Positions 45,203 through 54,208 of a DNA stretch of 64,000 nt are shown piece by piece. Source of the stretch: Limnoglobus roseus (GTDB lineage Bacteria > Planctomycetota > Planctomycetia > Gemmatales > Gemmataceae); the NCBI RefSeq assembly GCF_008254045.1, contig NZ_CP042425.1, positions 2,790,001-2,854,000 on the forward strand, read 5' to 3'. The notes beneath the pieces were generated by a model. The model made no database searches. It was given only the letters and a program-made list of their open reading frames with translations, and was not told where the DNA came from. Both the position numbers and the translations under genes were made by a program. Within the stretch, counting starts at the first letter, position 1, and each line of letters begins with the position of its first letter.

Positions 45203-46054
45203 ATGGCCCCCACCGCTCGTGCCCTGTCGTCGTTCGGCCACTACCTCACCGAGACGCCCCGGACCCCGCTCCTCTCGCGCGCCGACGAGAAGGCGCGCGC
45301 CGACCGCGTCCTCGCCGGGGACGTGGAGGCCCGGGAACGCCTGGTCCGCGCCAACCTACGGCTCGTCGTCAACATCGCCCGCGGGTACGTCGGCAAGGGC
45401 GTGTCGATCGAGGACTTGGTGTCCGAGGGGAACATGGGCCTGCTCCGGGCGGCCGAAGGGTACGACCCGAACATGAACACGCGGTTCAGCACGTATGCGG
45501 CGTACTGGATCAACCAGAGCATTCGGCAGGGGATCATCAACACCGGCCGGACGATCCGCGTGCCGGCGTACCTGTCGTCGTTACTCAGTCAGTGGGGGCG
45601 AACGTCCCAGGCCATGGCCGAGGAGTTGGGCCGGCCGGCGACCCGCGAGGAAATTGCCGACCGACTCGACATGTCCCCGAAGCAGATACAGATGGTCACC
45701 GACGCTGTCCGCGTCGGGCGGACCCAGGCGGCCGGGGCGGCGGACGAGGACGGGACGGCGGCCACCGAAACGGTGGCGGACTAGCGGGCGGACGCGCCGG
45801 ACGAGGCGATGCAGGCGACCGCCGATTTGACCCCCCTGACCGAGTTACTCGGCCGCCTTGAGGAGCGGGAGGTTACCGTCCTGCGGCTGCGGTACGGACT
45901 CGGCGGTCGGGAGCCGATGACGCTCAGGGAGATCGGTCGGCACGTCGGCCTGACGCGGGAGCGGGTCCGGCAGATCGAGGCGCATGCGATTGCCGTCCTC
46001 GGCGAGAGTCTCGATCCGACGAAGGTGAAACAATCTCGGTCATCGCCCACCTGA
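45203..46054 (+). pseudogene. RpoD/RpoH-like sigma-70 factor split by an in-frame TAG
   Basis: ATG 45203. Regions 1.2-2 (LVRANLRLVVNIARGYVGKG, SIEDLVSEGNMGLLRAAEGY, TRFSTYAAYWINQSIRQGII) and region 3 (ATREEIADRLDMSPKQIQMV) are textbook. A TAG at 45782-45784 stops the frame after AATETVAD; the same frame resumes RADAPDEAMQATADLTPLTE and gives region 4 (LRLRYGLGGREPMTLREIGR, LTRERVRQIEAHAIAVL) to 46054. A GAG to TAG change would explain it. Region 4 could restart at ATG 45809. A group-2/3 type non-essential sigma factor is likely. Confidence 0.85.
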
Positions 46055-46125
46055 TCGTTTCTCACGTGGTCCCGTGTGGCGCGGGTTGCTGGTCGGTCGC
46101 CGTGAGCGAAGTCACGGGGGGGCGG

Positions 46126-46850
46126 ATGATGACGGAAACGGAGTGGCTCACGTGCGGCTCACCGATGGCCCTGTTCGGGCACATCGGGGGACGACGATCG
46201 ACCGGAAACGGCGGCTACTCGGGTGCGCCATGGGACGGCATATTTGGCGGGCCCTCCGCGACGACCGGAGCCGGGCCGCCATCGAAGTCGCCGAGCGGTT
46301 CGCCGACGGGGCGGCCACGAAAGCCGAACTCGCGGCCGCAGAAGCGGGCGCCCGGGCCGTCATGGTGAAGGTTCGGAAGTACAACCGGCCCCGGAACCGT
46401 TACGAGTGTTTCGGCTCTGCCGTGAGCGTGTGGGCGGCCGGCCGAGCGGTTCGAGGGTGGACCGTGCCCGCGGCCGGCGGGGCTGATGGGGAAGGCGAAC
46501 CGGTCGGCGGCCCGGCGACGGACGCTCCGATCTGGGAGGATGCCGCGGAAGCCATGAACCGAGAGGGTCACTCGTGGCACGCGGAACTGGGTTGGCAGTG
46601 TGCCGCTACCCGGTGCATTTTCGGCAATCCCTTTCGGCCGATTACCATTGGTGCCGCCTGTCGGACGAAGAAGCTCGCCAAGATTGCCCAAGCCATTTAC
46701 GACGAGCGTGCCTTCGACCGGCTGCCGATCCTCGCCGACGCGCTGCAAGACGCCGGGTGCGAGGACGCGGACATCCTCGGCCACTGCCGGGGCGACGGGC
46801 CGCACGTACGCGGGTGCTGGGTCGTGGACGGCGTGCTCGGGAAGGGGTAA
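46126..46850 (+). pseudogene. MTExxW-family hypothetical protein, frameshifted copy
   Basis: ATG 46126/46129 begins MMTETEWLTCGSPMALFGHI. At the G5 run 46186-46190 the frame changes; the second frame continues TTIDRKRRLLGCAMGRHIWR, RSRAAIEVAERFADGAATKA, RCIFGNPFRPITIG and ends RLPILADALQDAGCEDADIL, HVRGCWVVDGVLGKG at 46850. One extra G would restore it, the classic homopolymer indel. Its C-terminal part matches the intact copy at 41083. Confidence 0.7.
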
Positions 46851-46934
46851 GGGGCGGGAGCTTGACGCACGTCCCTTGTCGCGGTCGAATGAGTCGTTTG
46901 GTGCTGTCCTGACATCATAAGAGGGCTCGACTGG

Positions 46935-47276
46935 ATGACGCTGACCACCGAAGAGATGGGCGACATGCCTGCCGTGGACGCGGCGACCTTGGAAGAGGTG
47001 TTGTCGTCGGACTCGTTCGGCAAGTTCGCCGTCCTCAGCAAGTCGAGCAAGTCGTTCATCCAAGCCGGGAGCGATTGGCAGCCCGGTCCGGCGTGTGAAG
47101 CGTTCATCGACACCCACGGCTCGGACCCGTGGGTCCTGGAGTACCGGGAGCGGGGTCGCCAGTTCCGGGCCGTGGGGTTGGTCACGCTCGATCAGGTCCA
47201 AGCGGCGTTCCGGTCGTACCTCTCTGGCAGAGCGGACTGGCGCACCGGGTTCACATGGGGCAAGATCGAGGTGTGA
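46935..47276 (+). CDS. hypothetical protein, possible immunity-like
   Basis: 113 residues from ATG 46935. LEEVLSSDSFGKFAVLSKSS, KSFIQAGSDWQPG, DPWVLEYRERGRQFRAVGLV, TLDQVQAAFRSYLSGRADW. This pattern (an IQA strand, LEYR and a C-terminal QVxxAFxxYLxG) recalls small immunity-type proteins but I cannot assign a family. No signal peptide. Stands between an MTExxW gene and two further small genes in the same direction. Confidence 0.5.
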   Translation: MTLTTEEMGDMPAVDAATLEEVLSSDSFGKFAVLSKSSKSFIQAGSDWQPGPACEAFIDTHGSDPWVLEYRERGRQFRAVGLVTLDQVQAAFRSYLSGRADWRTGFTWGKIEV

Positions 47277-47434
47277 GCCCCATCACCGATCCCGTCGCTG
47301 CCCGGGCTGCCCGTATCCTGACAGGTGCCCACTCAGCAACACGCGGGCCGGGTCGGTTATTGCGACCATTTGCTATGGTCGCTAAGCTTGAGGTATTGCC
47401 CCGTACAAGTTGGGCGGCGGAGGGCGGAGGGCGC

Positions 47435-47815
47435 ATGGTGTGGCTGTCGCTGATTCGCCGACTACTGCGAGGGGTTACCGTGAGTGAGCGACGCCGGCGG
47501 CACGCCGAGTGTCTTGATGGCCGGCTGCCCACACCCGAACAGTACCGCCAGTTGATCGACTTAACAGCAGACGCCTTCACCGCAATCCGTTCCTTCTGCG
47601 ATCAGCCGGTGGTCGTGTTCGCCTTGGCCGACGCCTTCCACAACCTACCGAGGATGGCGGTCGCCCCGGAGTATTCATGGTCGTGGGCGCTGATGTACTT
47701 CGAGCGGCTGGCGAGAGATCATCCGGAGGTTGGCGACTGGTACTTGACGGCATTCGACCGCATCATGGGGTTTGATGCCGAACCAGTCAGTTTGCCGGAT
47801 CCACCTTCTCATTGA
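47435..47815 (+). CDS. hypothetical protein
   Basis: 126 residues from ATG 47435 (GGAGGGCG upstream). MVWLSLIRRLLRGVTVSERR, LPTPEQYRQLIDLTADAFTA, YSWSWALMYFERLARDHPEV. Helical and soluble apart from a short N-terminal hydrophobic helix. No family recognised. Confidence 0.5.
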   Translation: MVWLSLIRRLLRGVTVSERRRRHAECLDGRLPTPEQYRQLIDLTADAFTAIRSFCDQPVVVFALADAFHNLPRMAVAPEYSWSWALMYFERLARDHPEVGDWYLTAFDRIMGFDAEPVSLPDPPSH

Positions 47816-47890
47816 CCGGTTGCTCTCTCTGTAACGCTGCCGGTCGAAAACCGCATGATGTCAGGCTGGGCAGGTGATGGGAGAGGGTGA

Positions 47891-48343
47891 ATGATCCGCT
47901 TAGTTACTTCCGAGGATGCGTTCTCGCTTCTGGAAGTATTGCCGCGGTGCGCCGGCCTGACGGACGACGAGATCGACGGATGTGAGGCGGCATGCGGGGT
48001 GCCGTTCGCCCCAGACTTCCGACGCCTGCTCCGGGCCGCCGGTGGGTCGCTCGGATGGCTGTTCCCCCGCGGACTTGACCACCCCTCACAGATCGGCCGG
48101 TTGCGAGCTGAAGCGGCCGAACTGTTCGCCGAGTCGGGGTGGTCGCCCGGCCCCACGGATATCATCCTGTTCATTCACGAGCAGGGATGCGGGGCGGCAC
48201 TCATCCGCGGTGACGGTCCGGTTTCGACCGTCTATCGGTACACTGAATGGGTCGCAGGGCCGGAAAACTCGGGGCTGACGCTCGGGTTATACCTCGCCAC
48301 CGCCCTGACACGTCACCTTTCACCGGACTCTCTGCCTCGTTGA
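47891..48343 (+). CDS. SMI1/KNR4 (SUKH)-like protein
   Basis: 150 residues. LTDDEIDGCEAACGVPFAPD, FRRLLRAAGGSLGWLFPRGL follows the SUKH N-terminal pattern (xxEixxxExxxGxxLPxDyrxfL). SUKH proteins act as immunity proteins against nuclease toxins in many bacteria, but no toxin gene adjoins, so the role is open. Intact. Confidence 0.65.
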   Translation: MIRLVTSEDAFSLLEVLPRCAGLTDDEIDGCEAACGVPFAPDFRRLLRAAGGSLGWLFPRGLDHPSQIGRLRAEAAELFAESGWSPGPTDIILFIHEQGCGAALIRGDGPVSTVYRYTEWVAGPENSGLTLGLYLATALTRHLSPDSLPR

Positions 48344-48453
48344 CCTCTTGCTCGGCCAGACACGAACCGCTGCCCCGCACATCGTCCTTGCCCCACACCG
48401 GTCCGGCGGGTACGCTCATTTCCCACCGCCCTTGTCCGGCTTGAGGCCAACTC

Positions 48454-49011
48454 ATGCTCCACGCACTGATGATCCTGCTCGTCGCCGCCCCGCTGACGGG
48501 GTCCGCCCCGCCGAAGGACGTCGATATGAAGCCGCCCCTGACGCTGGAGGCGAGCCTGAGTAGCCTGGGCGGCGACCGGGGAGGGCGGGCCTTCTTGAGT
48601 GTGCGGTTGGTCGCGACGGCGGGCGAGGCCGCGGTGATGACCGATCGCTTCACGGCGGTCGTCGAACGCACAGAAGCCAAGGCCACGGTCACGATCCGGC
48701 CGACCCAACGGAAGGACTTCCAAGGGCGAGCCGTCGTCCCGAGCGTGTCGACACTTGGCGTGGTGAACCTACAACCGAACGAGGTGGCGGCTGTCTCCGT
48801 GCCGACCACCGACGCCCCTCCGGGGGCCAACCCGAGCGTCAACAACCTCGATGCGGCGGTATCGGCGGCGGCCGCCGGGAAGCTCGAACTGACCGTCGTG
48901 TACGAGGTGCCGGACGCCTGGGCCAAGCGATTCGGGCTGACGGCCACCACGGTCAGCGGCGTGGCCAAGATCACGGAGCAGAAGGAGAAACCGGCGGCCC
49001 GACAACCGTAG
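48454..49011 (+). CDS. secreted hypothetical protein
   Basis: 185 residues from ATG 48454. Sec signal (MLHALMILLVAAPLTGSAPP), then a beta-rich body (LTLEASLSSLGGDRGGRAFL, RTEAKATVTIRPTQRKDFQG, LELTVVYEVPDAWAKRFGL). Periplasmic; no family recognised. Ends about 350 bp before the next supported gene. Confidence 0.6.
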   Translation: MLHALMILLVAAPLTGSAPPKDVDMKPPLTLEASLSSLGGDRGGRAFLSVRLVATAGEAAVMTDRFTAVVERTEAKATVTIRPTQRKDFQGRAVVPSVSTLGVVNLQPNEVAAVSVPTTDAPPGANPSVNNLDAAVSAAAAGKLELTVVYEVPDAWAKRFGLTATTVSGVAKITEQKEKPAARQP

Positions 49012-49359
49012 CCATCGGAAGAGCGATGGTTGACCACTGGCGCAGGCCGGCCCCCAAAGTCGCGACCCGCTCGCCCGGGTCAGATTGGTGGCCGGGCGCG
49101 GACTGCGGCGGTTAGCCCCAGACTACAGGGGCAGGCACTCGCCGCGTACCACGACTGCGGCCGGGAGGAGGTAGGCCGAGCCCCGTCGTCGGGACCGCGG
49201 GCGGGCGGCGGAGTTAGGATAGCGGATCGGCCGGGCGTCGGTGGAGCGCAAGTCGATCGGGCCGAGTCGTTCGCTTGCGCCGGAACGAAATGGTCGGGGT
49301 GGTACGGTCGGGGACCACAGGCCGCAATTCTCGATCGCCGGCCTTGTCGGGAGAGGAGT
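49012..49359. other. 348 bp without a supported gene
   Basis: Only short, unsupported frames. The last 20 bp hold the ribosome site (gagaggag) of the gene at 49360. Confidence 0.45.
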
Positions 49360-49605
49360 ATGGACATTTCTTGCATCGCCGACTTGCACGCGGTCGTCCG
49401 CGAGCACATGCCCAACACGGCGGAGGCCGACGTCGAGGAGTTCGCCGCCTTCCTCTGGGACGAGGGGTACGCCCGCGGCCTCCGGAGTGGGGACGACTGG
49501 GGCGGGTTCGTGGACACCCTCCCTGGTGACATGAGGGACTACCGCCGGCCCCGCCGCCGGCGGCTCGCGCCGTCCGGCTTCATTCGCCGGAGCGAAAGTC
49601 TGTAA
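49360..49605 (+). CDS. small hypothetical protein
   Basis: 81 residues from ATG 49360 with GAGAGGAG just upstream. MDISCIADLHAVVREHMPNT, EADVEEFAAFLWDEGYARGL, RSGDDWGGFVDTLPGDMRDY then an Arg-rich tail. The acidic, well-ordered first 60 residues look genuine; the tail may be a frame-shifted end. No family recognised. Confidence 0.45.
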   Translation: MDISCIADLHAVVREHMPNTAEADVEEFAAFLWDEGYARGLRSGDDWGGFVDTLPGDMRDYRRPRRRRLAPSGFIRRSESL

Positions 49606-49911
49606 CTGCCCCCGCGTCAACACGGGCAACATTTCCGACCCGCCCCCGCCCCTTGACTCCCTCCCGCCCCCGCGGGATGATGCGCCGCACTTCAGGTGAG
49701 GGCGGGCCGATGCGCGACGGCAGGCCACAGACGTGATTAGTAACACCCCTCAAACCGACGTTGGGTTGCGCCGCTACGTGGCGTGGCCGTCCACCACGAC
49801 GCCGGACGAGTGGGCATTCGTTCCCTCGCGATGCATGCCGCGACGGACCTTCAACCGTCCGCAGTTTTTATTGTTCCCCATGTGTTGGGGGCCGTCATCG
49901 ATCCTTTCCGT
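49606..49911. other. 306 bp, promoter-like region without an intact gene
   Basis: Around 49662-49715 lies TTGACT ... GATGATGCGCCGCACTTCAGGTGAGGGCGGGCCGATG, read here only as positions: a -35-like box at about 49662 and a Shine-Dalgarno-like GAGGGCGG before ATG 49710. The frame from that ATG stops after 8 codons, so only a start region seems to survive. The leader resembles that of the MTExxW gene at 41083. Confidence 0.35.
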
Positions 49912-51753
49912 TCAACTCATCAAGGCATAGTGGCTTTTATTCCAGCCGCGGATGCGTTCCGCGAGGCGATCGATCTGAGCCCTCAGGTCGAGAATTAAGA
50001 GCGAGTTTACGTTCATCTTTGCGGTGAACTCACGGGCGCACGAAACTTTGTCGTACGTTTTGGGAAACGACGTGTCGCGGTGCAGACACGCCCCGATGTG
50101 TTCACTGGCCCCGAAGGTGAGACTTTCAAGTCGGGCGTACCTGCCTCCTAACGCCTCTTGGATGCAGCCGACAGGCACATAGTTCTCGACCTCGCGGCCG
50201 GCCGTGAGCCAGACCTTGTCGCCCAGTTGCCGCATCGCCTCCCGCGTCGCCGCCTTGGTAGGAGGTACGCCTTCGTCCTCGTCCCGGTCGATAACTACGT
50301 GGTGGTTCGGGTTGATTCGGATGATCTCGATCAAGGACGCGACCCGCTCCCCGTCCGCATTGTCTGCGTCGGATGGCGGCACATCGTCGAAGCCGAAGTG
50401 TTTAATGCTACTCCCGCCGAGGAACGCAAACGAGAAGTGGAGGTTTTCGATCAACTGGTCGTCGACTAGTTTGAGCCACTTCAGCAGGTAGATGCGGTCA
50501 CTCGGGCCTTCGACCCAGATGACGCCGTTGGTCTGCAACAGATCGCTCGCCGAGTAGCCGAGGTCCCGGAGTACGGACCGACCGTGGGCCGGGGAACTGA
50601 CCCGTGCGACACGGCTCTGCCGGGTGTCGTGCTCGACGTGGTAGACGGCGACCTTCTCGGTCCCGAACTCGTCGAGCAGGACGTTGGAGTGTGTGGTGAC
50701 AAAGTACAAGTTGTCCGTCTGCTCTCGGATGAACCGCAAGAAGTGCCGCTGCAAGTCCGGGTGCAGGTGCACTTCTGGCTCCTCCAGGTAGACGACCGAC
50801 CGCGAGTACATGGCGAGGGCAGCGCAGAGGATGACGAGGTGGTGCAACCCGGTTCCGAAGTCCTTGAGTTCGCGCCGGAGGCCGTGCGATCGCAAGATCA
50901 GCACGTCGCTCTGCGGGGGAACCTCGATGGTCAACCGCTCGTCGCCGATGAGCTTGCGGACGAAGGTTTGCAACTTCACGAACGATTCTTCCTTCGTCTC
51001 CTCCCCGACCTCGGTGTGCTGCCGGTCCCTTAGGTCGCTGATGACGCCCGCGCCGTTGCAGACGATCACCGAGGAATGGGCCGCCCGGGGTCTTGTGTCA
51101 CGCGGGGCGGAATCACCCCCCGTCGTCGGAGACGTGAGTTGCCGGAACACGGGGAGCATGAGCGACTGCTTGAACAACTCGGAGGCGGCTTCTCTCACCC
51201 TCTCGCGGACGGTCGCGAGGATGTCATTCGTTAGGTCCTGCGGAGAGCGGTACTGAGACGAGCGTTGCTTGTCCCTTGCCTGGACGATTCGTTCCCATTC
51301 CCGGAACCGCCGGCCGTCCCTGACCAACTCGTTCAGGTTGTTCGGGCTCTCGGCCAGCGAAGAATCCTTGCGGGCCGAGATGGGAATGCCGGTCGGGAAC
51401 TTCGCCGCCAAGTCGGACGAGGCGTCCCCGCCCAACGCTAAGCCATCCAGCAGCCAGTCGTGATCGACGGCCAGGTGGAACTTCAGCTCCCCCTCCGTGT
51501 CGTGATGGCGAGAGAACCGTTCAACCTCCACATTCCGGGTCTTCTGGGAGGCGGCGAAAAGGTCGATCGCTTGGAGGACGTTGGACTTTCCAGCATTATT
51601 CTTCCCGACCAACAGGTTGATTTTCTTCAGCCCCTCCAGCACAAAGCCGTCCGGTCCGAAACTCCGGAAGTTCGACACGCCGATCCTCGACAGCGCACAC
51701 CGCCCAGTCTGGGAGAGGAATTCGAACGGGGTCCGCGGAGTCTTCTCGTTCAT
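49912..51753 (-). CDS. OLD-family ATP-dependent nuclease (AAA ATPase plus TOPRIM)
   Basis: 613 residues from ATG 51753, chosen because the ABC-type core begins soon after (CALSRIGVSNFRSFGPDGFV); a longer frame to 52059 overlaps another gene's start. Walker A LLVGKNNAGKSNVLQ near residue 48, ABC signature-like region, Walker B YLEEPEVHLHP near 319, then TOPRIM elements WVEGPSDRIYLLKWL near 413 and HHVVIDRDEDEG near 485. OLD proteins are DNA-cleaving ATPases acting in phage exclusion. No UvrD-like helicase (GajB) adjoins, so it is a standalone OLD rather than Gabija. Intact, with broken neighbours. Confidence 0.85.
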   Translation of the reverse strand: MNEKTPRTPFEFLSQTGRCALSRIGVSNFRSFGPDGFVLEGLKKINLLVGKNNAGKSNVLQAIDLFAASQKTRNVEVERFSRHHDTEGELKFHLAVDHDWLLDGLALGGDASSDLAAKFPTGIPISARKDSSLAESPNNLNELVRDGRRFREWERIVQARDKQRSSQYRSPQDLTNDILATVRERVREAASELFKQSLMLPVFRQLTSPTTGGDSAPRDTRPRAAHSSVIVCNGAGVISDLRDRQHTEVGEETKEESFVKLQTFVRKLIGDERLTIEVPPQSDVLILRSHGLRRELKDFGTGLHHLVILCAALAMYSRSVVYLEEPEVHLHPDLQRHFLRFIREQTDNLYFVTTHSNVLLDEFGTEKVAVYHVEHDTRQSRVARVSSPAHGRSVLRDLGYSASDLLQTNGVIWVEGPSDRIYLLKWLKLVDDQLIENLHFSFAFLGGSSIKHFGFDDVPPSDADNADGERVASLIEIIRINPNHHVVIDRDEDEGVPPTKAATREAMRQLGDKVWLTAGREVENYVPVGCIQEALGGRYARLESLTFGASEHIGACLHRDTSFPKTYDKVSCAREFTAKMNVNSLLILDLRAQIDRLAERIRGWNKSHYALMS

Positions 51754-52028
51754 GGCTTGTGCTCGTCCTCGGCGTTTCGGGGCAGGTTGAGAAGTCGTAT
51801 TGCCCGTGATTCTTCGGTTGCTCGTTATGGTTAGCATCATGGCCCGCGACGCGACCGCCGTCAACGGTGTGGGCCTGGGTTGTCCCTCCGTAGCTATCAC
51901 CGCCAGTGTGATCAAGTGTGCATTAATCTTCCCAGTGGGCGAGGGTAGCTCCCTCACGCCTCGCGGGTTCCGGCCGTCCTGGTGGCCGGAACTCGCGGGC
52001 ACCCCACGATTCTCACCAGGAGTTGCCC

Positions 52029-52645
52029 ATGTCGAACACGTCCCTTGAGGGGCTGGCATCGCCGCCGGTTCAGCTCATGCCCGGCGGCCGGGAAATACTC
52101 GCCAGCCTGCGGCCCGATATCAATCCCTGCTACGACGAGACCCATGTCCGCGTCTGCATCGGCAGCATCGCGTCGGACCTCCGGAACAACCATGTGCTGC
52201 TGGGAGCCGACTGTCGAATCGCCGACCGCGTGGCATCTCCCGTCCGGGCGCTACCGGTTGAGCCAAGACTTTCACCGAGTCGCCGGGGCGAAGATGGCCG
52301 GCCTCACGGAGTTAAAGTTCAAAGTCTACGACGGCACGGAAGACGAGTGCGCCATCGACGCCGCGGCCAGCAACCAGGGTCACGGCCTCAAGCGATCGAA
52401 CGCCGACAAGCGGCGGTGCGTCGAGATGCTGCTGAAACTTCTCCCCGAACACGCCGCGAGTGTTATCGCAGAAAAGGCCGGCGTCAGCGGTGAGATGGTC
52501 GCGGAAGTCAGGAAGGCAGTGTTATCAGATTCTGATAACACTGCCCCCGCCACGGTCATCGGCAAGGACGGCCGCCGGTACAAGGCCCGGAAGCCGAAGA
52601 AGAACGGAAGGTCGCAAGAGGACAAGAAGTGCGTGTCGGCCGCCC
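52029..52645 (+). pseudogene. ParB-like protein, frameshifted and 3'-truncated
   Basis: ATG 52029 has AGGAG upstream. The first frame gives MSNTSLEGLASPPVQLMPGG, ILASLRPDINPCYDETHVRV, LLGADCRIAD; near 52220-52240 the frame changes and continues LPSGRYRLSQDFHRVAGAKM, DAAASNQGHGLKRSNADKRR, AVIGKDGRRYKARKPKKNGR. The second part matches planctomycete ParB-domain proteins with an N-x-x-H-G-x-K-R-[ST]-N-A-D-K-R box. The end runs into a MazF-like gene on the other strand. Contains the long palindrome 52515-52545. Confidence 0.65.
52515..52545. repeat. perfect 31-bp palindrome inside the ParB-like gene
   Basis: GGCAGTGTTATCAGA (52515-52529), T, TCTGATAACACTGCC (52531-52545). Arms of 15 bp with no mismatch, in an AT-richer patch of a GC-rich region. 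Confidence 0.9.
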
Positions 52646-52863
52646 GGATCGACCAGCACATTGCCCGGATCGTTTGCCCGATGCAGGTTGGTCGTGAGCG
52701 CGCACACGATCACCGTGGTGACGCAGGAGTGGTTGAACACATCGTCCTGCACGACCACATGCGGATGCGGGTTGCTTTGCTTCGTCCCCGCGACATCGGG
52801 AGCGACCCAGAAAACGTCACCGCGGTTGATCTTCTCCGCTGGTTCTTTCGCTTGCGTCGCCAT
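52645..52863 (-). pseudogene. MazF/PemK-like toxin, C-terminally truncated
   Basis: ATG 52863 starts MATQAKEPAEKINRGDVFWV, then HPHVVVQDDVFNHSCVTTVI, VCALTTNLHRANDPGNVLVD. This is the N-terminal two thirds of a MazF-like mRNA endoribonuclease (GDVxxV, PxxVVxxD, TNLxxA). It breaks off where the ParB-like gene begins on the other strand. An IS3-type element ends 20 bp upstream of the start. No antitoxin gene is seen. Confidence 0.7.
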
Positions 52864-52942
52864 GAATACGCACACCTTATAGTGGACCCCGAAACTGAGA
52901 CCGCCAGGTAAGCTACTCTGGCGGCCCTCGGAGGTGGTCCTG

Positions 52943-53230
52943 ATGACGGCGAAGCGGAAGACCCACACGGCGGCGTTCAAAGCCCAGGTCGCTCTGGCCG
53001 CGGTGAAGGGCGACAAGACGGTCAACGAGTTGGCCGCCCACTTCGGCGTCCACCCGACCCTCATCCACGGGTGGAAGAAGCAACTCCTGGCCGGGGCCGA
53101 GGCCGTGTTCGCCGCCGGAGCGAAGGCGGTCGCCCCCGGCGACGACCAGACACCCGCGCTGTACGAGCAGATCGGCCGGCTCAAGGTCGAGCTCGACTGG
53201 GTGAAAAAAAAAGCTGCGACGTTCGGTTGA
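52943..53230 (+). CDS. IS3-family OrfA
   Basis: 95 residues from ATG 52943. Helix-turn-helix DNA-binding protein (TAAFKAQVALAAVKGDKTVN, ELAAHFGVHPTLIHGWKKQL) ending in a leucine-zipper-like stretch (LYEQIGRLKVELDWVKKK). The A9 run 53204-53212 sits at its end; normally OrfA is fused to OrfB by frameshifting. Confidence 0.85.
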   Translation: MTAKRKTHTAAFKAQVALAAVKGDKTVNELAAHFGVHPTLIHGWKKQLLAGAEAVFAAGAKAVAPGDDQTPALYEQIGRLKVELDWVKKKAATFG

Positions 53231-54071
53231 CGACCTGCGGCCGCTGATCGACCCCGGGCACGCCGACCTGAGCGTCCGTCGGCAGTGCCAACTGGTCGGG
53301 CTCGGCCGGGCCACGTACTACCGGGGGCCGGCCGAGGAGTCGGCCGACAACCTGGCCCTCATGCGGCGGATCGACGAGCAGTACACGGCCTGCCCGTTCT
53401 ACGGCAGCCGGCGGATCGCCCGGTGGCTGGCCCGCAACGGCCACCCGGCGAACCGCAAGCGGGTCCAGCGGTTGCTCCGGGTCATGGGCCTGGAAGCCAT
53501 CCACCCGAAGCCGAAGCTGTCGGCCGGGCGGGGCCACCCGGTGTACCCGTACCTCCTCCGCGGCGTGCCGATCGACCGCGTCGGGCAGGTGTGGAGTGCC
53601 GACATTACATACCTGCCGCTGCCCGGCGGGTTCATGTACTTGGCCGCCACCATCGACTGGTACAGCCGGTACGTGGTGGCCTGGCGGTTGTCGAACACGC
53701 TCGACGGGGCGTTCTGCCGGGACATGCTGGACGAGGCGTTGGCGGCCGGCACCCCGGAGGTGTTCAACACCGATCAAGGGGTGCAGTTCACGGCCGGGGC
53801 GTGGGTCGAGCGGGTGGAGGCGGCCGGGGCGCGGGTGAGCATGGACGGCCGGGGGCGGTGCCTGGACAACGTGTTCGTCGAGCGGCTGTGGCGGACGGTG
53901 AAGTACGAGGACGTGTTCCTGCGGGGATACGAGACGGTGACCGAGTTGGAGCGGGGGTTGAAGGCGTACTTCACCTTCTACAACGAGGCCCGCTTGCACC
54001 AGTCACTGGGGTACAAGACCCCGGCCGAGGTGTACCGGGCCGGACGGTCAAAAGAGCCGGCGAAGGAGTAG
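53214..54071 (+). CDS. IS3-family OrfB transposase
   Basis: rve-type DDE transposase read from the A9 run onward (LRRSVDDLRPLIDPGHADLS); the first in-frame ATG is 53361. Catalytic signature: WSADITYLPL (D), VFNTDQGVQFT (D) and DNVFVERLWRTVKYE (E...K). The frame is +1 relative to OrfA, so one A fewer in the run (A8) would give an in-frame fusion VKKKLRRS. Transcriptional slippage on the A9 tract is a likely route. Confidence 0.87.
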   Translation: MRRSVDDLRPLIDPGHADLSVRRQCQLVGLGRATYYRGPAEESADNLALMRRIDEQYTACPFYGSRRIARWLARNGHPANRKRVQRLLRVMGLEAIHPKPKLSAGRGHPVYPYLLRGVPIDRVGQVWSADITYLPLPGGFMYLAATIDWYSRYVVAWRLSNTLDGAFCRDMLDEALAAGTPEVFNTDQGVQFTAGAWVERVEAAGARVSMDGRGRCLDNVFVERLWRTVKYEDVFLRGYETVTELERGLKAYFTFYNEARLHQSLGYKTPAEVYRAGRSKEPAKE

Positions 54072-54208
54072 CTTAAATTCGTCGGTTTTTGGTCTCGCAA
54101 ATGGGGTCCACTATACCTCTAGTCGCGCGACAAAACACCCGCCCCAGTGGCATCCTCGTTGCTGTGCAACAGGTACTCGCCCTTCACATAACATACCCGG
54201 AGGCAGTT

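Larger units (their letters stand above)
52883..54110 (+). mobile_element. IS3-family insertion sequence
   Basis: Ends TGGACCCC (52883-52890) and GGGGTCCA (54103-54110); the match extends outward as TATAG on the left and CTATA on the right, and GAGACC recurs inside both ends. Carries orfA and orfB. No clear direct target repeat is visible. It lies just upstream of the MazF-like remnant. Confidence 0.8.

Noticed and set aside
49912..51753. Gabija system
   Set aside because: The OLD-type ATPase-nuclease is present but no UvrD-like GajB helicase gene lies on either side.
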